Part shown: in pieces, positions 20,350-31,451 of the stretch
Layout of the letters: every line of letters starts with the position of its first letter
Numbering within the stretch: position 1 is the stretch's first letter
Assembly (NCBI GenBank): GCA_001723645.1
Contig: MDLC01000003.1
Span: 62,001 to 126,000, forward strand
Direction of reading: 5' to 3'
DNA from: Candidatus Endobugula sertula
GTDB taxonomy: Bacteria > Pseudomonadota > Gammaproteobacteria > Pseudomonadales > Cellvibrionaceae
DNA: 64,000 nt
Made by a program: the position numbers and the translations under genes
Notes under the pieces: model-generated
What the model was told of the DNA's origin: nothing
Seen by the model: the letters and a program-made list of their open reading frames with translations, nothing else
Database searches by the model: none

Positions 20350-23055
20350 TTAGAGTTTACCGTGACATTGTTTATATTTTTTCCCTGAATTACAAGGGCA
20401 AGCTTCATTGCGACCCACTTTTTTACCATGACGAACAAAGGGTTGCTCACGTGATGCTTGTTCTGATGCTGCAGATTGTTGAGCCGCTTCTCCCAAAACA
20501 GATGCCTGGGCATGTTGCAGTTGCATTTCGCGCTCCATTTGCTGGCGTCGTTGCTCTTCCATTGCAGCCATTTCCTCTTCAGTAACAGGCTCTACACGAG
20601 CAAGAATACGTATAGTTTCCTCTTTAATGGTTTGCAGCATGACCTGAAACAGCTCAAAAGATTCACGTTTATATTCCTGCTTCGGGTTACGCTGAGCATA
20701 GGCACGCAAGCCAATACCCTGTCTTAGATGATCCATATTTAACAGGTGTTCTTTCCACTGCATATCCAGTACTTGTAACATCACTTGCTTTTCAACGTCA
20801 ATCAGGCCTTCACCCAGGCGCTCGCATTTTTCATCATAACCTGCCTGTACCATTGAGATGACTTTCTCACGCAGGGTTTCTTCATACAAACTGGAATCCT
20901 CTTCCAACCATTGATGAATGGGTGCAGAGAGATCAAATGCATTATCCAGTTGTTGTTGCAGACCTTCGATGTCCCATTGTTCCTCCATACTCTGAGGGGG
21001 GATAAAGCGACCAAAGGTCTCTGATACCACGTCATAACGAATATTGGTGATCACATCACGAATAGACTCTGAGTCCAGAATTTCTGTACGTTGATTATAA
21101 ATTACCTGTCGCTGGTCATTCGCCACATCATCAAACTCCAGCAATTGCTTACGAATATCAAAGTTACGTCCTTCGACTTTACGCTGTGCTTTTTCAATAG
21201 CATTGGTCACCATACGATGCTCTATAGCTTCACCTTTATCCATTCCCAGGTTTTGCATAAATCCACGAATACGATCTGATGCGAAAATACGCATCAGATT
21301 ATCTTCCATGGATAAATAAAAACATGATAGTCCTGGGTCTCCTTGACGTCCGGCACGACCACGTAGCTGATTATCAATACGGCGGGATTCATGGCGTTCT
21401 GTACCAAGGATATGCAAGCCCCCTGCGGCCATGACCATATCGTGGCGTTGTTGCCAGTCGGCTCTCGCTAAAGCCACTTTCTCCTCATTCACTTCACCTA
21501 ATTCAGACAATTCGACGTCCAGATTACCCCCCAGTACAATATCAGTGCCACGACCCGCCATGTTGGTGGCGATAGTAACAGCACCTGGACGCCCAGCCTG
21601 AGCAATAATTTCCGCTTCTTTTTCATGGAATTTTGCATTGAGTACATTGTGCTTGATGTTATCACGCTTCAATCGTTTGGACAGTGCCTCAGATGATTCA
21701 ACAGACGCTGTCCCCACCAGAATGGGGGCATGTTTCTTTTGGTATTTTTTAATATCTTCTACAACAGCGTCATATTTTTCTTCGATAGACAGGTAGATCA
21801 GATCATTCAGATCCTGTCTTGCAATAGCTTTATTGGTTGGAATCACCACAACGTCCAGATTATAAATCTGACGAAATTCAAAGGCTTCCGTATCGGCAGT
21901 ACCCGTCATACCGGAAAGTGTTGGATACAGACGGAAGTAATTCTGGAATGTAGTGGATGCCAGCGTCTGTGATTCACTCTGAATAGAGACACCTTCTTTA
22001 GCTTCTATGGCTTGGTGCAAGCCCTCTGATAAGCGACGTCCGGGCATAGTTCGGCCAGTATGTTCGTCGATCAGTAAAATCTCACCATTTGCCACGATGT
22101 AGTCGACATTTTTCTGCAACATGGAATGCGCTCTTAGCGCTGAGTGTACATGGTGTAGCAGGTTCAGATTAGCCGTGGCATAAAGGCTATCATCGGCGTC
22201 CAACAAGCCATTTTTGATCAGTAGTTCTTCAATATACTGATGACCAATTTCTGTCAATTCTACCTGACGTTGTTTTTCATCAACAATGTAGTCCCCCTCC
22301 TGTTCATCAGTGTGCAGACTGAGTTTCGGAATAATGTCATTCATTCGACGATACAACTCGGCATTGTTATCCGCCTGTCCGGAAATTATCAATGGAGTCC
22401 GAGCTTCATCAATCAGGATAGAATCTACTTCGTCCACAATGGCAAAATGTAAAGGACGCTGTACACGCTCTGCTTTCGACAACGCCATATTGTCACGTAG
22501 GTAGTCAAAACCAAATTCGTTATTGGTTCCATAGGTAATATCTGCCCGATAAGCCATTTGCTTTTCATCAAAGGATTGCATAGCATGGACGATGCCTACT
22601 GACATTCCTAAAAATTTATAGATAGGTGCCATCCACTTAGCATCACGGCTAGCCAGGTAATCATTCACCGTCACAATATGAACACTACCTGCCAAAGCAC
22701 GTAGATAGGCAGGTAAGGTTGCGACCAACGTTTTACCTTCACCGGTACGCATTTCAGCAATACGTCCTTCATGCAAGGTGACACCACCAATCATTTGGAC
22801 ATCAAAGTGGCGCAAACCTAGTGCTCGTTTAGAGGCCTCACGAACTACCGCAAAGGCTTCTGGTAGTAGTTCATTGAGGGTTTCTCCATCACATAAGCGC
22901 TTTTTAAACTCATCAGTTTTTGCTGTTAGCGCTTCGTCACTCAATGCGTTCATACCACTTTCCAGTTGGTTAATGGTATTAACCAATTTGCCTATACGCT
23001 TAAGTTCACGTTTGTTTTTCGAACCCAAAATGGTACTTAATAGTTTGTTAAACAT
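20350..23055 (-). CDS. secA: Preprotein translocase ATPase SecA
   Basis: The 901-residue protein is the motor that pushes secretory proteins through SecYEG. It has the Walker [18 protein letters not shown] (about residues 102-118), the [19 protein letters not shown] motor motif, [15 protein letters not shown], and [11 protein letters not shown]. The C-terminal tail carries the zinc-binding SEC-C motif [15 protein letters not shown] for SecB and lipid contact, preceded by a Gln/Glu-rich linker. Length equals the E. coli protein (901). A palindrome and a possible TATAAT lie just upstream. Confidence 0.98.
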   Translation of the reverse strand: MFNKLLSTILGSKNKRELKRIGKLVNTINQLESGMNALSDEALTAKTDEFKKRLCDGETLNELLPEAFAVVREASKRALGLRHFDVQMIGGVTLHEGRIAEMRTGEGKTLVATLPAYLRALAGSVHIVTVNDYLASRDAKWMAPIYKFLGMSVGIVHAMQSFDEKQMAYRADITYGTNNEFGFDYLRDNMALSKAERVQRPLHFAIVDEVDSILIDEARTPLIISGQADNNAELYRRMNDIIPKLSLHTDEQEGDYIVDEKQRQVELTEIGHQYIEELLIKNGLLDADDSLYATANLNLLHHVHSALRAHSMLQKNVDYIVANGEILLIDEHTGRTMPGRRLSEGLHQAIEAKEGVSIQSESQTLASTTFQNYFRLYPTLSGMTGTADTEAFEFRQIYNLDVVVIPTNKAIARQDLNDLIYLSIEEKYDAVVEDIKKYQKKHAPILVGTASVESSEALSKRLKRDNIKHNVLNAKFHEKEAEIIAQAGRPGAVTIATNMAGRGTDIVLGGNLDVELSELGEVNEEKVALARADWQQRHDMVMAAGGLHILGTERHESRRIDNQLRGRAGRQGDPGLSCFYLSMEDNLMRIFASDRIRGFMQNLGMDKGEAIEHRMVTNAIEKAQRKVEGRNFDIRKQLLEFDDVANDQRQVIYNQRTEILDSESIRDVITNIRYDVVSETFGRFIPPQSMEEQWDIEGLQQQLDNAFDLSAPIHQWLEEDSSLYEETLREKVISMVQAGYDEKCERLGEGLIDVEKQVMLQVLDMQWKEHLLNMDHLRQGIGLRAYAQRNPKQEYKRESFELFQVMLQTIKEETIRILARVEPVTEEEMAAMEEQRRQQMEREMQLQHAQASVLGEAAQQSAASEQASREQPFVRHGKKVGRNEACPCNSGKKYKQCHGKL

Positions 23056-23079
23056 GATTTACCTAAAGTTATTATAATC

Positions 23080-23096
23080 CTGAGTTAATAACTCAG
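23080..23096. promoter_or_regulatory. Palindrome ahead of secA, possible operator
   Basis: CTGAGTTA, one base, TAACTCAG is a perfect 8-bp inverted repeat 25 bases before the secA start. A TATAAT on the minus strand (23071-23076) lies right next to it, so a promoter -10 may overlap the element. No known regulator site was recognised. Confidence 0.3.
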
Positions 23097-23218
23097 AGTC
23101 TATTATGATTATCGGCTATGAGTGGAATAGAATCTACTAAAGAATTGCTATTTGGACAGTATCGCCAATAAACAGCATGATAATTTTCGCAAGCAATTAA
23201 AGTATCAAGAAGAAGGGA

Positions 23219-24148
23219 CTATCGATGTGTACGATTGATATAGGCAGCGGGATCAACAGGCCGACCATATTTGTACACTTCAAAGTGAACATGGGGACCA
23301 GTGGAACGCCCGGTACTGCCCATAAGCGCAATTACCTGACCTTTTTTTACTACATCACCCACTTTAACAAGATTAGTCTTATTATGTGCGTAACGAGTTT
23401 GAAGGCCATTGCCATGATTAATTTTAATCATACCGCCATAGCCATTACGGGTTCCAGATTCTATAATAACCCCAGAAGCTACCGCGATAATGTCAGAACC
23501 CAGCTTACCCGCGAAATCAACACCATTGTGCCAAGCCACTTTGGCATTAAATGGGTCTGTTCTACGGCCATAGCGGGAAGACATCCAACCTTTTAGCACG
23601 GGACGACCAGCAACAAAAACGTCCTGCTGTACACTACGCTCAGTCATTAGGGCTTCGAGGGTGTCCAGCTGCTGCTCACGGTCATTAATTTGGTCAGCCA
23701 GCTGGTTAATGATACCAATAAATTCAGGAGGCTGATAGGTTTCACCCAATGAGTCTGTTTCGGGGCCTCCTACAGCAGGAGGCTGACCAAAGCTAAATTC
23801 TCCATTATCCAACTTGGCCATTGTAGTTAAACGTTCGCCCAGTGCATCCAATCTGACTAAGCGGGCTTGGAGCTCTGCCATACGTAGGGTGATAGCAGAT
23901 AGGCGAGATTCCGACTCTTTTTTGACCTGATCAACATCGCGTCGTTGATCCGTCAGCATTTTCTTCCAAGCTTGGCTGGCATCTTCTGTCAAAATACCGT
24001 CATTATTAATTTCATGCGCTTGTTGGCCAAGGTATATCCCAATACCCAGTGGTAAGCCCAGGAAACAAATTGATAATAAAGCGCGTGTCCACCCCGACAA
24101 CACAAACTGGCGGCTACAGCCCCGATTATTAACTAATATGATTCTCAC
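23219..24148 (-). CDS. M23 family metallopeptidase (LytM domain), envelope anchored
   Basis: The 309-residue protein has one N-terminal membrane helix (about residues 24-42), a coiled-coil region (about 60-110) and a C-terminal peptidase M23 domain with zinc motifs WHNGVDFAGKLG (H-x3-D) and GPHVHFEVYKYGRPVDP (HxH). All three zinc ligands are visible, so it may be an active cell-wall endopeptidase and not only an activator. A homologue in the same place, between lpxC and secA, is known in Pseudomonas (PA4404). It probably acts in the periplasm on peptidoglycan cross-links. Confidence 0.88.
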   Translation of the reverse strand: MRIILVNNRGCSRQFVLSGWTRALLSICFLGLPLGIGIYLGQQAHEINNDGILTEDASQAWKKMLTDQRRDVDQVKKESESRLSAITLRMAELQARLVRLDALGERLTTMAKLDNGEFSFGQPPAVGGPETDSLGETYQPPEFIGIINQLADQINDREQQLDTLEALMTERSVQQDVFVAGRPVLKGWMSSRYGRRTDPFNAKVAWHNGVDFAGKLGSDIIAVASGVIIESGTRNGYGGMIKINHGNGLQTRYAHNKTNLVKVGDVVKKGQVIALMGSTGRSTGPHVHFEVYKYGRPVDPAAYINRTHR

Positions 24149-24294
24149 AACAAAATTACACTACATTGTCAATGGATGAAGGTTACTACTATAAGTATAA
24201 AGTACTGTTCCATATATGGTAGTCAGAATGTGTTTTTATTACTTTATTTTTATAAATTTTTTAATAAAAAGACTAAAAACTCGCCTTTCTGACT

Positions 24295-24432
24295 ATGGCG
24301 CCAACGACAAACCCACTAAAAGCATTAATACGCCAACACTGGGTTTGAGGTTAACGTGATAAAGACGATAAATCAACTACTGTTAATCCCCTTGGCTTTT
24401 GATATAAAAACACAACTTTTAGGACATTAATG
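24295..24432 (+). pseudogene. Possible remnant of a DUF721 (DciA) gene
   Basis: The 307 bases between the M23 gene and lpxC hold no intact gene. On the plus strand an ATG at 24295 reads MAPTTNPLKALIRQHWV and stops at 24348. One base over, from 24350, another frame reads VNVIKTINQLLLIPLAFDIKTQLLGH and stops near 24432. Taken together the two pieces resemble the start of DUF721 proteins ('KPL..L...A..L..L..LL...LP......'), and many gammaproteobacteria have that gene here. The likeness is weak and by eye. Confidence 0.3.
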
Positions 24433-24455
24433 TAATAATATATTACCGCGCTGAT

Positions 24456-25388
24456 TCATGACGAAAGAGGGAAATCTATACTGCCAAAATGGGGTTTTAC
24501 ATAGGAGATTGGGGCTTTTTCTTCATCATCAAACGTGACGACTTCCCATGCATCAGGCTGAGATATCAACTGTCTCAATGATTTGTTATTCAATGCATGC
24601 CCTGATTTATGAGCACAGAATTCACCAATCAAACTATTACCCAACAAATACAGGTCACCAATAGCATCCAGTACCTTATGTTTTACAAACTCATCTTCGT
24701 AACGTAAGCCATCTTCATTTAAAATTCGGTATTGGTCAACCACAATAGCATTATCCATGCTACCACCTTTGGCCAAGCCTTTTGAGCGCAGATACTCCAT
24801 TTCATGCATAAAGCCAAAAGTGCGAGCGCGGCAGACCTCTTTTACAAACGAGGTACTGGAGAAATCAATAGAGGCTTCTAGGGCGCGATTCTGGAACACT
24901 GGATGGTCAAAATCGATGCTAAAGCTGACTTTAAATCCATCAAAAGGTAAAAAACTGGCCGTCTTATCGCCATCAGCAACAGCAATCTTCTTTTTAATAC
25001 AAATAAACTTTTTCGGTGCAAATTGTTCTTGAATACCCGCTGATTGAATAAGAAAAACAAAGGGACCAGCGCTACCATCCATAATAGGCACTTCACCGGC
25101 AGTCACTTCAACAATAGCGTTATCGATACCCATACCCGCCATTGCTGATAACAAGTGCTCTACCGTTGAAACTTTTACGTCGCCATTAACCAGAGAAGTA
25201 GATAGTGTGGTATCACCGACATTTTCCGCTTTGGCGGGAATATCCACTACAGGGTCCAGATCAATGCGCCGGAACACAATGCCATGATCTTCAGGGGCAG
25301 GCTTTAAACGTAGATAAACTTTACTACCGGTGTGCAAACCAACTCCAGTTGCTTGGATTTCGTTTTTAAGTGTGCGCTGACGTATCAT
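24456..25388 (-). CDS. lpxC: UDP-3-O-acyl-N-acetylglucosamine deacetylase LpxC
   Basis: The 310-residue zinc enzyme performs the committed step of lipid A synthesis. It starts [21 protein letters not shown]. The zinc ligands lie in [17 protein letters not shown] and [15 protein letters not shown], and the catalytic histidine in [11 protein letters not shown]. An ATG three codons upstream is possible, but MIRQRTLK matches the family start. It ends the dcw cluster after ftsZ as in many gammaproteobacteria. In E. coli the protein level is controlled by FtsH proteolysis through a C-terminal tag. Confidence 0.97.
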   Translation of the reverse strand: MIRQRTLKNEIQATGVGLHTGSKVYLRLKPAPEDHGIVFRRIDLDPVVDIPAKAENVGDTTLSTSLVNGDVKVSTVEHLLSAMAGMGIDNAIVEVTAGEVPIMDGSAGPFVFLIQSAGIQEQFAPKKFICIKKKIAVADGDKTASFLPFDGFKVSFSIDFDHPVFQNRALEASIDFSSTSFVKEVCRARTFGFMHEMEYLRSKGLAKGGSMDNAIVVDQYRILNEDGLRYEDEFVKHKVLDAIGDLYLLGNSLIGEFCAHKSGHALNNKSLRQLISQPDAWEVVTFDDEEKAPISYVKPHFGSIDFPLSS

Positions 25389-25672
25389 TAGGTGCAAAGT
25401 TCCTCAATAAGGCAATGACGTTAGTGTAAATTAAAATAATAATGTGGGGGGGCATACTACTTTGTATCTACAAACAAGATAAGAATAGCTGTTAAGTATA
25501 ACAGACTAATGCCTATGCAACCATTTCCTACCATATTTAGCTTACCCTATTTTATCAATGCTCACTACATATACCCCTCAGGCACCAGAGAGGGAAGTGG
25601 TACCCGAAAAAGGCTTACTTTTGACTGTAGGCTAACTATATTAGTTCCCTCTAGAACCACAATACTAGAGGT
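25389..25672. other. Intergenic spacer ftsZ-lpxC
   Basis: This 284-base spacer has no coding frame of note. A short CCCTC...GAGGG inverted repeat near 25577-25596 is the only structure I see, and it lacks a T run. A promoter for lpxC is expected here, but I could not pick out one with confidence. Confidence 0.5.
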
Positions 25673-26833
25673 TTAATCTGCCTGATTTCTCAAAAAAGCA
25701 GGGATATCCAGATATTCAAAGTCTTTCTCCGCTTTATGCACAGTTTTTTCAACCATTTGGCTGGCAGTTTTACGCATAACCGCTGGTTTATCTAACTCAC
25801 TGTAATCAGTCGTTGATTGCACTTTGTGGGTATTATTAACAACCATACGCGTTTCAGGTACCTTTTTGACGATTTCCTGAGCCTGCAAACCTGTTGCAAC
25901 TACAGTAACTCGCAATTCATCGGTTAATTCTGGATCAATGACTGTACCCACTACCACGGTAGCATCTGAGGAGGCAAATTCTTCAATAGTTTCACCCACC
26001 TCATTGAAATCCCCCAGAGAAAGGTCAAGACCTGCAGAGATATTAACCAAAATACCACGAGCACCCTGAAGGTTGACACCCTCAAGTAGTGGGCTGCGAA
26101 TAGCCGCTTCGGCTGCTTCTCTGGCTCGGTTTTCACCTGATGCAGAGCCACTTCCCATCATCGCCATCCCCATTTCAGACATCACCGTACGTACATCAGC
26201 AAAATCTACGTTGATCATTCCAGGACGAATAATCAAATCAGCAATGCCTTGAACCGCACCTAACAAGACATCGTTAGCCGCTTTAAAAGCCTCAATTAAA
26301 CTGGCATTAGCTCCCAATACAGCTAATAGACGTTCATTTGGAATGGTGATTAATGAATCTACATTTTGCTGTAACTCAAAGATACCTTCTTCCGCAACCT
26401 GCATACGCTTACGGCCTTCAAAAGAAAAAGGTTTTGTCACAACGGCAACAGCTAGTATGCCCATATCTCTGGCAATTTCAGCAGCGACTGGAGCAGCACC
26501 AGTCCCTGTGCCACCACCCATACCAGCAGTAATAAATACCATATCGGCACCATCAAGTACCTCAGCAATACGTTCTCTATCTTCTAAAGCTGACTGGCGT
26601 CCTACTTCTGGATCAGCACCGGCTCCCAAGCCCTTAGTCATGTTGCCACCTAATTGCAAGGCAGTACGGGCATCAATATCCCGTAAAGCTTGGGCATCGG
26701 TGTTAGCACAAATAAACTCTACACCTTCAACGCTGGATTCCACCATATGACGAACAGCATTACCTCCGCCGCCGCCAACACCTATGACTTTAATTACTGC
26801 ATTTTGTGGTACACTATCAACGAGTTCAAACAT
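25673..26833 (-). CDS. ftsZ: Cell division GTPase FtsZ
   Basis: The 386-residue tubulin-like GTPase forms the Z ring. It has GVGGGGGNAVRHM at the N-terminus and the tubulin signature GMGGGTGTGAAPV at about residues 104-116. The C-terminal peptide YLDIPAFLRNQAD is the conserved site for FtsA and ZipA binding. It follows ftsA by 87 bases and is near the end of the dcw cluster. Confidence 0.98.
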   Translation of the reverse strand: MFELVDSVPQNAVIKVIGVGGGGGNAVRHMVESSVEGVEFICANTDAQALRDIDARTALQLGGNMTKGLGAGADPEVGRQSALEDRERIAEVLDGADMVFITAGMGGGTGTGAAPVAAEIARDMGILAVAVVTKPFSFEGRKRMQVAEEGIFELQQNVDSLITIPNERLLAVLGANASLIEAFKAANDVLLGAVQGIADLIIRPGMINVDFADVRTVMSEMGMAMMGSGSASGENRAREAAEAAIRSPLLEGVNLQGARGILVNISAGLDLSLGDFNEVGETIEEFASSDATVVVGTVIDPELTDELRVTVVATGLQAQEIVKKVPETRMVVNNTHKVQSTTDYSELDKPAVMRKTASQMVEKTVHKAEKDFEYLDIPAFLRNQAD

Positions 26834-26920
26834 AGTATTTCCCCTCTCTTTGTTTAAGTCTGTAACCTGTGTCTAAATTATTGTTGTTCAAAGCTTAAGT
26901 AACCATCATTTAAAGTTGGA

Positions 26921-28153
26921 CTACATACCACCTTGAAACCATTGTTTAATTTTTTTCATCCAGTCGCCCTGCACATCCTTCTTCGATGCAATCTGACCTT
27001 CTTTATGTTGCTTCTTAGCATAGTGCAACAAACCTACGCCAGTTGAATAAATTGGATTGTTCACGATGTCAGACAAGCCACTGATATTTTGTGGCGCACC
27101 CAAGCGTACGGGCATATGAAAAATTTCTTCAGCCAACTCAACAACACCTTCCATTTTTGAAGTACCACCGGTTAACACAATCCCTGCCGCCACCATACTT
27201 TCATAACCACTACGGCGCAGCTCTGCCTGTATTAAAGTAAAGAGTTCGTCATAACGCGGTTCAACAACTTCGGCTAAAGACTGACGTGATAAACTTCTTG
27301 CATCCCGATCACCCACACTAGGCACTTGTATAGTTTCATCCGCTCCAGTCAGTTTAGCTAAGGCACAAGCGTATTTAATTTTGATATCTTCAGCATGCAA
27401 TGTGGGTGTACGCAGCGCCATGGCAATATCGTTAGTTACCTGATCACCCGCAATAGGAATCACCCCGGTATGACGAATAGCCCCTTCAATAAAGATAGCA
27501 ATGTCGGTAGTACCACCACCAATATCGACCATACAAACACCCAGTTCTTTTTCATCTTCAGTCAGCACTGAGTAGCTGGATGCTAATTGCTCTAAAATAA
27601 TATCTTCTACATCCAGGCCACAACGGCGGATGCATTTCTCAATATTCTGTGCAGCATTAACGGCACAGGTCACCAAATGTACCTTGGCTTCCAAACGTAC
27701 GCCGGACATTCCCAGTGGCTCTTTCACACCTTCTTGATTATCAATCAGGTATTCTTGCGGCAAAATATGCAACACCTGTTGATCTGCGGGAATGGCTACA
27801 GCCTGAGCAGCATCAATAACGCGATCAATATCTTGGCTCAATACCTCACGATCTTTAATAGCAACAATACCATGTGAATTGAGACTGCTAATGTGACTGC
27901 CCGCAATCCCTGCATACACTGAATGAATTTCACAACCCGCCATCAATTCAGCCTCTTCAATAGCACGCTGAATAGATTGCACTGTTAATTCAATATTCAC
28001 TACAACCCCTTTTTTCAACCCCGTAGATCGATGAGAACCAATACCTATAATTTCCAATTCACTGTTTTGGTTGAGTTCCCCTACAATAGCAACGACTTTG
28101 GATGTGCCTATGTCCAAACCGACAATTAAGTTGTTTTCATTTTGCTGCGCCAT
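26921..28153 (-). CDS. ftsA: Cell division protein FtsA
   Basis: The 410-residue actin-like protein tethers FtsZ to the inner membrane. It begins with NLIVGLDIGTSKVVAIVGE (phosphate 1 motif) and contains CMVDIGGGTTDIAIF and GIVLTGGTSKMEGV. The C-terminal amphipathic helix MKKIKQWFQG is the membrane-targeting sequence. It overlaps the end of the ftsQ region almost directly (3-base gap). Confidence 0.98.
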   Translation of the reverse strand: MAQQNENNLIVGLDIGTSKVVAIVGELNQNSELEIIGIGSHRSTGLKKGVVVNIELTVQSIQRAIEEAELMAGCEIHSVYAGIAGSHISSLNSHGIVAIKDREVLSQDIDRVIDAAQAVAIPADQQVLHILPQEYLIDNQEGVKEPLGMSGVRLEAKVHLVTCAVNAAQNIEKCIRRCGLDVEDIILEQLASSYSVLTEDEKELGVCMVDIGGGTTDIAIFIEGAIRHTGVIPIAGDQVTNDIAMALRTPTLHAEDIKIKYACALAKLTGADETIQVPSVGDRDARSLSRQSLAEVVEPRYDELFTLIQAELRRSGYESMVAAGIVLTGGTSKMEGVVELAEEIFHMPVRLGAPQNISGLSDIVNNPIYSTGVGLLHYAKKQHKEGQIASKKDVQGDWMKKIKQWFQGGM

Positions 28154-28156
28154 GGT

Positions 28157-29038
28157 TTAACCCCTAGTATGAGTCATATCTTTCGCATGACTTAATTCTA
28201 TTTTTTTACTATGATCTGTAGAAGAAACTTTATTCTTTCCTACCTGCCCCTCTATATTTTTTTCCAGATTATCTGTACTCCATTTAACCGACACACCATT
28301 TGGATAACGCATATCAATAGTATCAACTGATGATGCTATAGTGAGCCATTGTTGATCTAACAATTGCGTTAAGCGATTGATTTTTTTTAAGACCTCATCT
28401 CGACCTAATGTCACCTTCCAATTATTATCCAAAGCCACTCGCCATGCTCCTCGTTTATTTTTTTCCAGATAACTGATTTTTAGCTGATAGGGTTGCAATA
28501 TTTTCGCCAACACGGAGTACTCATGCATGATATCAGCAACATCGTTTTTTTTACCGTTAAGCTCTGGCAAAATTGCCAGCTTTTCCAAGTTATCAGTGAG
28601 GATTAACTCTCCCCGAGTATTCACAAAACCGATATTTGACCAACGCGCAATAGGTGTATGTTCACCGATAGTCATCTGCAATTGATCAGGCCATTTCCTG
28701 ACAAGGTTAACGGTATCAACCCAAGCCATCGATTGAATCTCAGCTTGTATATGACTGATGTTTTTACTGATAAAACTATCACCAATCATTTCTTTAACAT
28801 GCAGGCTGAGTTTGCCCCGATCTACATAATGAAGCTTGCTGTTAATCACAATCTCTGTTATTGGGAGCTTTAAAAAAATCTGTATACCCTGCCAACTATA
28901 AAAACCTATGCCACCCAGCAAAGCCGTTAGTATCGAAGTCTTCATTGCCAACTTTACATATCGCAGGATTGTTTTCAGCTTTGAATAGTCTCGCTTTGTT
29001 TTTTGCATGGGTGCGACTCGTTTGTTTACTTTTGCCAT
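28157..29038 (-). CDS. ftsQ: Cell division protein FtsQ
   Basis: The product (about 293 residues) is a single-pass divisome protein of the bitopic type that scaffolds FtsB and FtsL. The membrane helix KTSILTALLGGIGFYSW is followed by the POTRA region LPITEIVINSKLHYVDRGKL and WVDTVNLVRKWPDQLQMTIGEHTPIARW, which are typical. The frame stays open upstream into ddl; I chose ATG at 29038 (MAKVNKRV), just after the ddl stop. An ATG at 29053 that overlaps ddl is an alternative, and neither has a clear ribosome binding site. Confidence 0.93.
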   Translation of the reverse strand: MAKVNKRVAPMQKTKRDYSKLKTILRYVKLAMKTSILTALLGGIGFYSWQGIQIFLKLPITEIVINSKLHYVDRGKLSLHVKEMIGDSFISKNISHIQAEIQSMAWVDTVNLVRKWPDQLQMTIGEHTPIARWSNIGFVNTRGELILTDNLEKLAILPELNGKKNDVADIMHEYSVLAKILQPYQLKISYLEKNKRGAWRVALDNNWKVTLGRDEVLKKINRLTQLLDQQWLTIASSVDTIDMRYPNGVSVKWSTDNLEKNIEGQVGKNKVSSTDHSKKIELSHAKDMTHTRG

Positions 29039-29042
29039 CACT

Positions 29043-29981
29043 TTATGTCGCATAACGTTCAACTGCCGCTTGTAGCACTTCACCAACCAAATCATCAAAA
29101 CTTAAATTAATCGCTTTCGCAGCCATGGGAATCAGACTATGTTTGGTCATACCTGGAATAGTGTTAACCTCTAACACCTGAAACGCACCAGCTTCATCTT
29201 TCATAATATCTACCCGCCCCCAATCCTGGCACTGCAGGCTTGCAAAAACCTGTAGCGCTAAATCATCCAATTGCTGTTGCTGACTTTTAGACAAACCACA
29301 AGGGCAGATATAACGAGTTTCATTATCAATGTACTTGGCACCATAATCGTAAAAACTATTCTCCGTTTCTAATTTAATGGTGGGCAACACCTGACCATTT
29401 AGTATGCCAACGGTATACTCGTTACCTGTTAATAGTTTTTCTGCAAACACTGCCGCATCATACTGCAGTGCGTTGTGATAGGCTTCTTGTAATTGCTGTT
29501 CGTCGTGAGCAATAGCCATACCAATACTTGAGCCTTCGTGTACAGGTTTCACTATGACACTACCACCCAGGCTATCCAATACTTCTTTAAAATCCGAATC
29601 CCTTTGCAAAATTCTAAAAGGGGAAGTTGGTATCCCCATCCCCTGCCATAGCTGCTTGCTGAATAATTTATTCATTGCCAAAGCAGACGCTTGTGTATCG
29701 CTACCGGTATAGGGAATACCCAACAGGTTTAATAACGCTTGTATCCGGCCGTCCTCTCCAATACCACCATGTAAGGCAATAAAAGCCATATCAATATTGC
29801 TTGCAGCCAGTTGTTCAACCACATTTTCTTGAACATCAATTTCAGCAACATCAATACCTAAATTTTTTAATGTCACTGCAATTGCCTGACCACTTTCCAA
29901 CGAGATCATTCGCTCTGCAGAGGTACCACCTAATAACACACCCACTCGTCCGACGTTGGCAAAATCGCTTGTCTTTTTCAT
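29043..29981 (-). CDS. ddl: D-alanine--D-alanine ligase
   Basis: The 312-residue ATP-grasp enzyme makes the D-Ala-D-Ala dipeptide for peptidoglycan precursors. It shows VGVLLGGTSAERMISLESG, FIALHGGIGEDGRIQALL, IPYTGSDTQASALAMNK and the C-terminal VLEVNTIPGMTKHSLIPMAA. It is DdlB by context, between murC and ftsQ, as in E. coli. Confidence 0.97.
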   Translation of the reverse strand: MKKTSDFANVGRVGVLLGGTSAERMISLESGQAIAVTLKNLGIDVAEIDVQENVVEQLAASNIDMAFIALHGGIGEDGRIQALLNLLGIPYTGSDTQASALAMNKLFSKQLWQGMGIPTSPFRILQRDSDFKEVLDSLGGSVIVKPVHEGSSIGMAIAHDEQQLQEAYHNALQYDAAVFAEKLLTGNEYTVGILNGQVLPTIKLETENSFYDYGAKYIDNETRYICPCGLSKSQQQQLDDLALQVFASLQCQDWGRVDIMKDEAGAFQVLEVNTIPGMTKHSLIPMAAKAINLSFDDLVGEVLQAAVERYAT

Positions 29982-30023
29982 AATTTTTTCTGTATTAACC
30001 TCATCTCAATTTCTGTATTAACC

Positions 30024-31451
30024 TCATCTCAATTTTCGCTTTGCCAATTCTGTCGCCAAACCTCCCACATTCCCCGCACCTTGAGTGATAACGATATCTC
30101 CCGGCTGGATCACTTCTGTGACAATTGCAGGCACCCCATCAATGCCCTCGACAAAAATAGGGTCGACTTTGCCTCGATTACGAATACTGCGACTCAAATG
30201 TCGACCATCTGCACCCTGAATCGGCTCTTCTCCTGCAGAATAAATATCTAATAGAATCAAAGCGTCTACTTTTGATAACACATCAACAAAATCTTCGTAT
30301 AAATCGCGTGTTCTTGAATAACGATGAGGTTGATATACCATCACCAAGCGTTTCTCTGGCCAGCCTTCCCTAACGGCCTGAATTGTCGCACCGACCTCTC
30401 TAGGGTGATGCCCGTAGTCATCCACTAACATGACCTTACCATCACCCACCGAGTATTCACCATAAATTTGAAAACGGCGGCCCACACCCTGAAAGTTTTC
30501 CAGCCCTAGTTTAATGGCATCTTGACTAACACCCTCATCAACAGCAATTGCAATGGATGCTAATGCATTAAGTACATTATGCCGACCAGGCATACTCAGA
30601 GTGATATCAATAACCTCTTTCCCCAAATAAAGCTCGGATTTCACTTTGAATGTGGTCTGAACTTTATCTTGCTGTATGTCAAAAGCTTGGTAATCATTAT
30701 TTTCATTAAATCCATAAGTAATTGTTTGTCGGGAAATATCGGATAATAATTCTTGAACAACGTCATCATCACCACAAACCACCGTTAAACCATAAAAAGG
30801 CAAATTATGAATAAATTCGACAAAAGCCTTCTTTAATCGTGAAAAATCACCTTCATAAGTATCCATATGATCAGCGTCAATATTCGTGATCACTGAGACC
30901 ATTGGTTGCAGATGTAAAAATGAAGCATCGCTTTCATCTGCTTCAGCTACCAAGTAATGGCTGCTACCTAGTCTGGCATTACTGCCTATGCTGTGAACCA
31001 GACCACCAATCACAAACGTTGGATCAAGGCCCGCCGCCGCTAGAATAGAAGTAATTAGACTGGTCGTTGTAGTTTTACCATGTGTACCTGCTACCGCAAT
31101 ACCATGTCGGTAGCGCATCAGTTCTGCCAGCATTTCAGCACGACGAACAATAGGAATACGTTGCTCCCGGGCACTAACCATTTCCAAGTTATCATCATCA
31201 ACCGCACTGGAGCTCACGATCACATCAGCACCTATAACATTACCGATCTGATGTCCAATAAAAATTTCAACTCCCATGAGCTTTAGTCGTTCAACAACTT
31301 TCGATTCACTCAAATCAGAACCAGAAACTTGATACCCTTGATTTAATAACACTTCGGCAATACCACTCATTCCTGCACCGCCAATACCAATGAAGTGAAT
31401 GCGCTTGATACGACGCATTTCCGGAACACAAAAATTAGCATTAGTGAGCAT
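30024..31451 (-). CDS. murC: UDP-N-acetylmuramate--L-alanine ligase
   Basis: The 475-residue enzyme adds the first amino acid (L-Ala) to UDP-MurNAc. It has the N-terminal [26 protein letters not shown], the ATP loop [12 protein letters not shown], and [10 protein letters not shown] in the C-terminal domain. The frame is open further upstream, but ATG at 31451 ([14 protein letters not shown]) gives the family N-terminus and overlaps the murG end by 11 bases, so the genes are likely coupled. Confidence 0.97.
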   Translation of the reverse strand: MLTNANFCVPEMRRIKRIHFIGIGGAGMSGIAEVLLNQGYQVSGSDLSESKVVERLKLMGVEIFIGHQIGNVIGADVIVSSSAVDDDNLEMVSAREQRIPIVRRAEMLAELMRYRHGIAVAGTHGKTTTTSLITSILAAAGLDPTFVIGGLVHSIGSNARLGSSHYLVAEADESDASFLHLQPMVSVITNIDADHMDTYEGDFSRLKKAFVEFIHNLPFYGLTVVCGDDDVVQELLSDISRQTITYGFNENNDYQAFDIQQDKVQTTFKVKSELYLGKEVIDITLSMPGRHNVLNALASIAIAVDEGVSQDAIKLGLENFQGVGRRFQIYGEYSVGDGKVMLVDDYGHHPREVGATIQAVREGWPEKRLVMVYQPHRYSRTRDLYEDFVDVLSKVDALILLDIYSAGEEPIQGADGRHLSRSIRNRGKVDPIFVEGIDGVPAIVTEVIQPGDIVITQGAGNVGGLATELAKRKLR

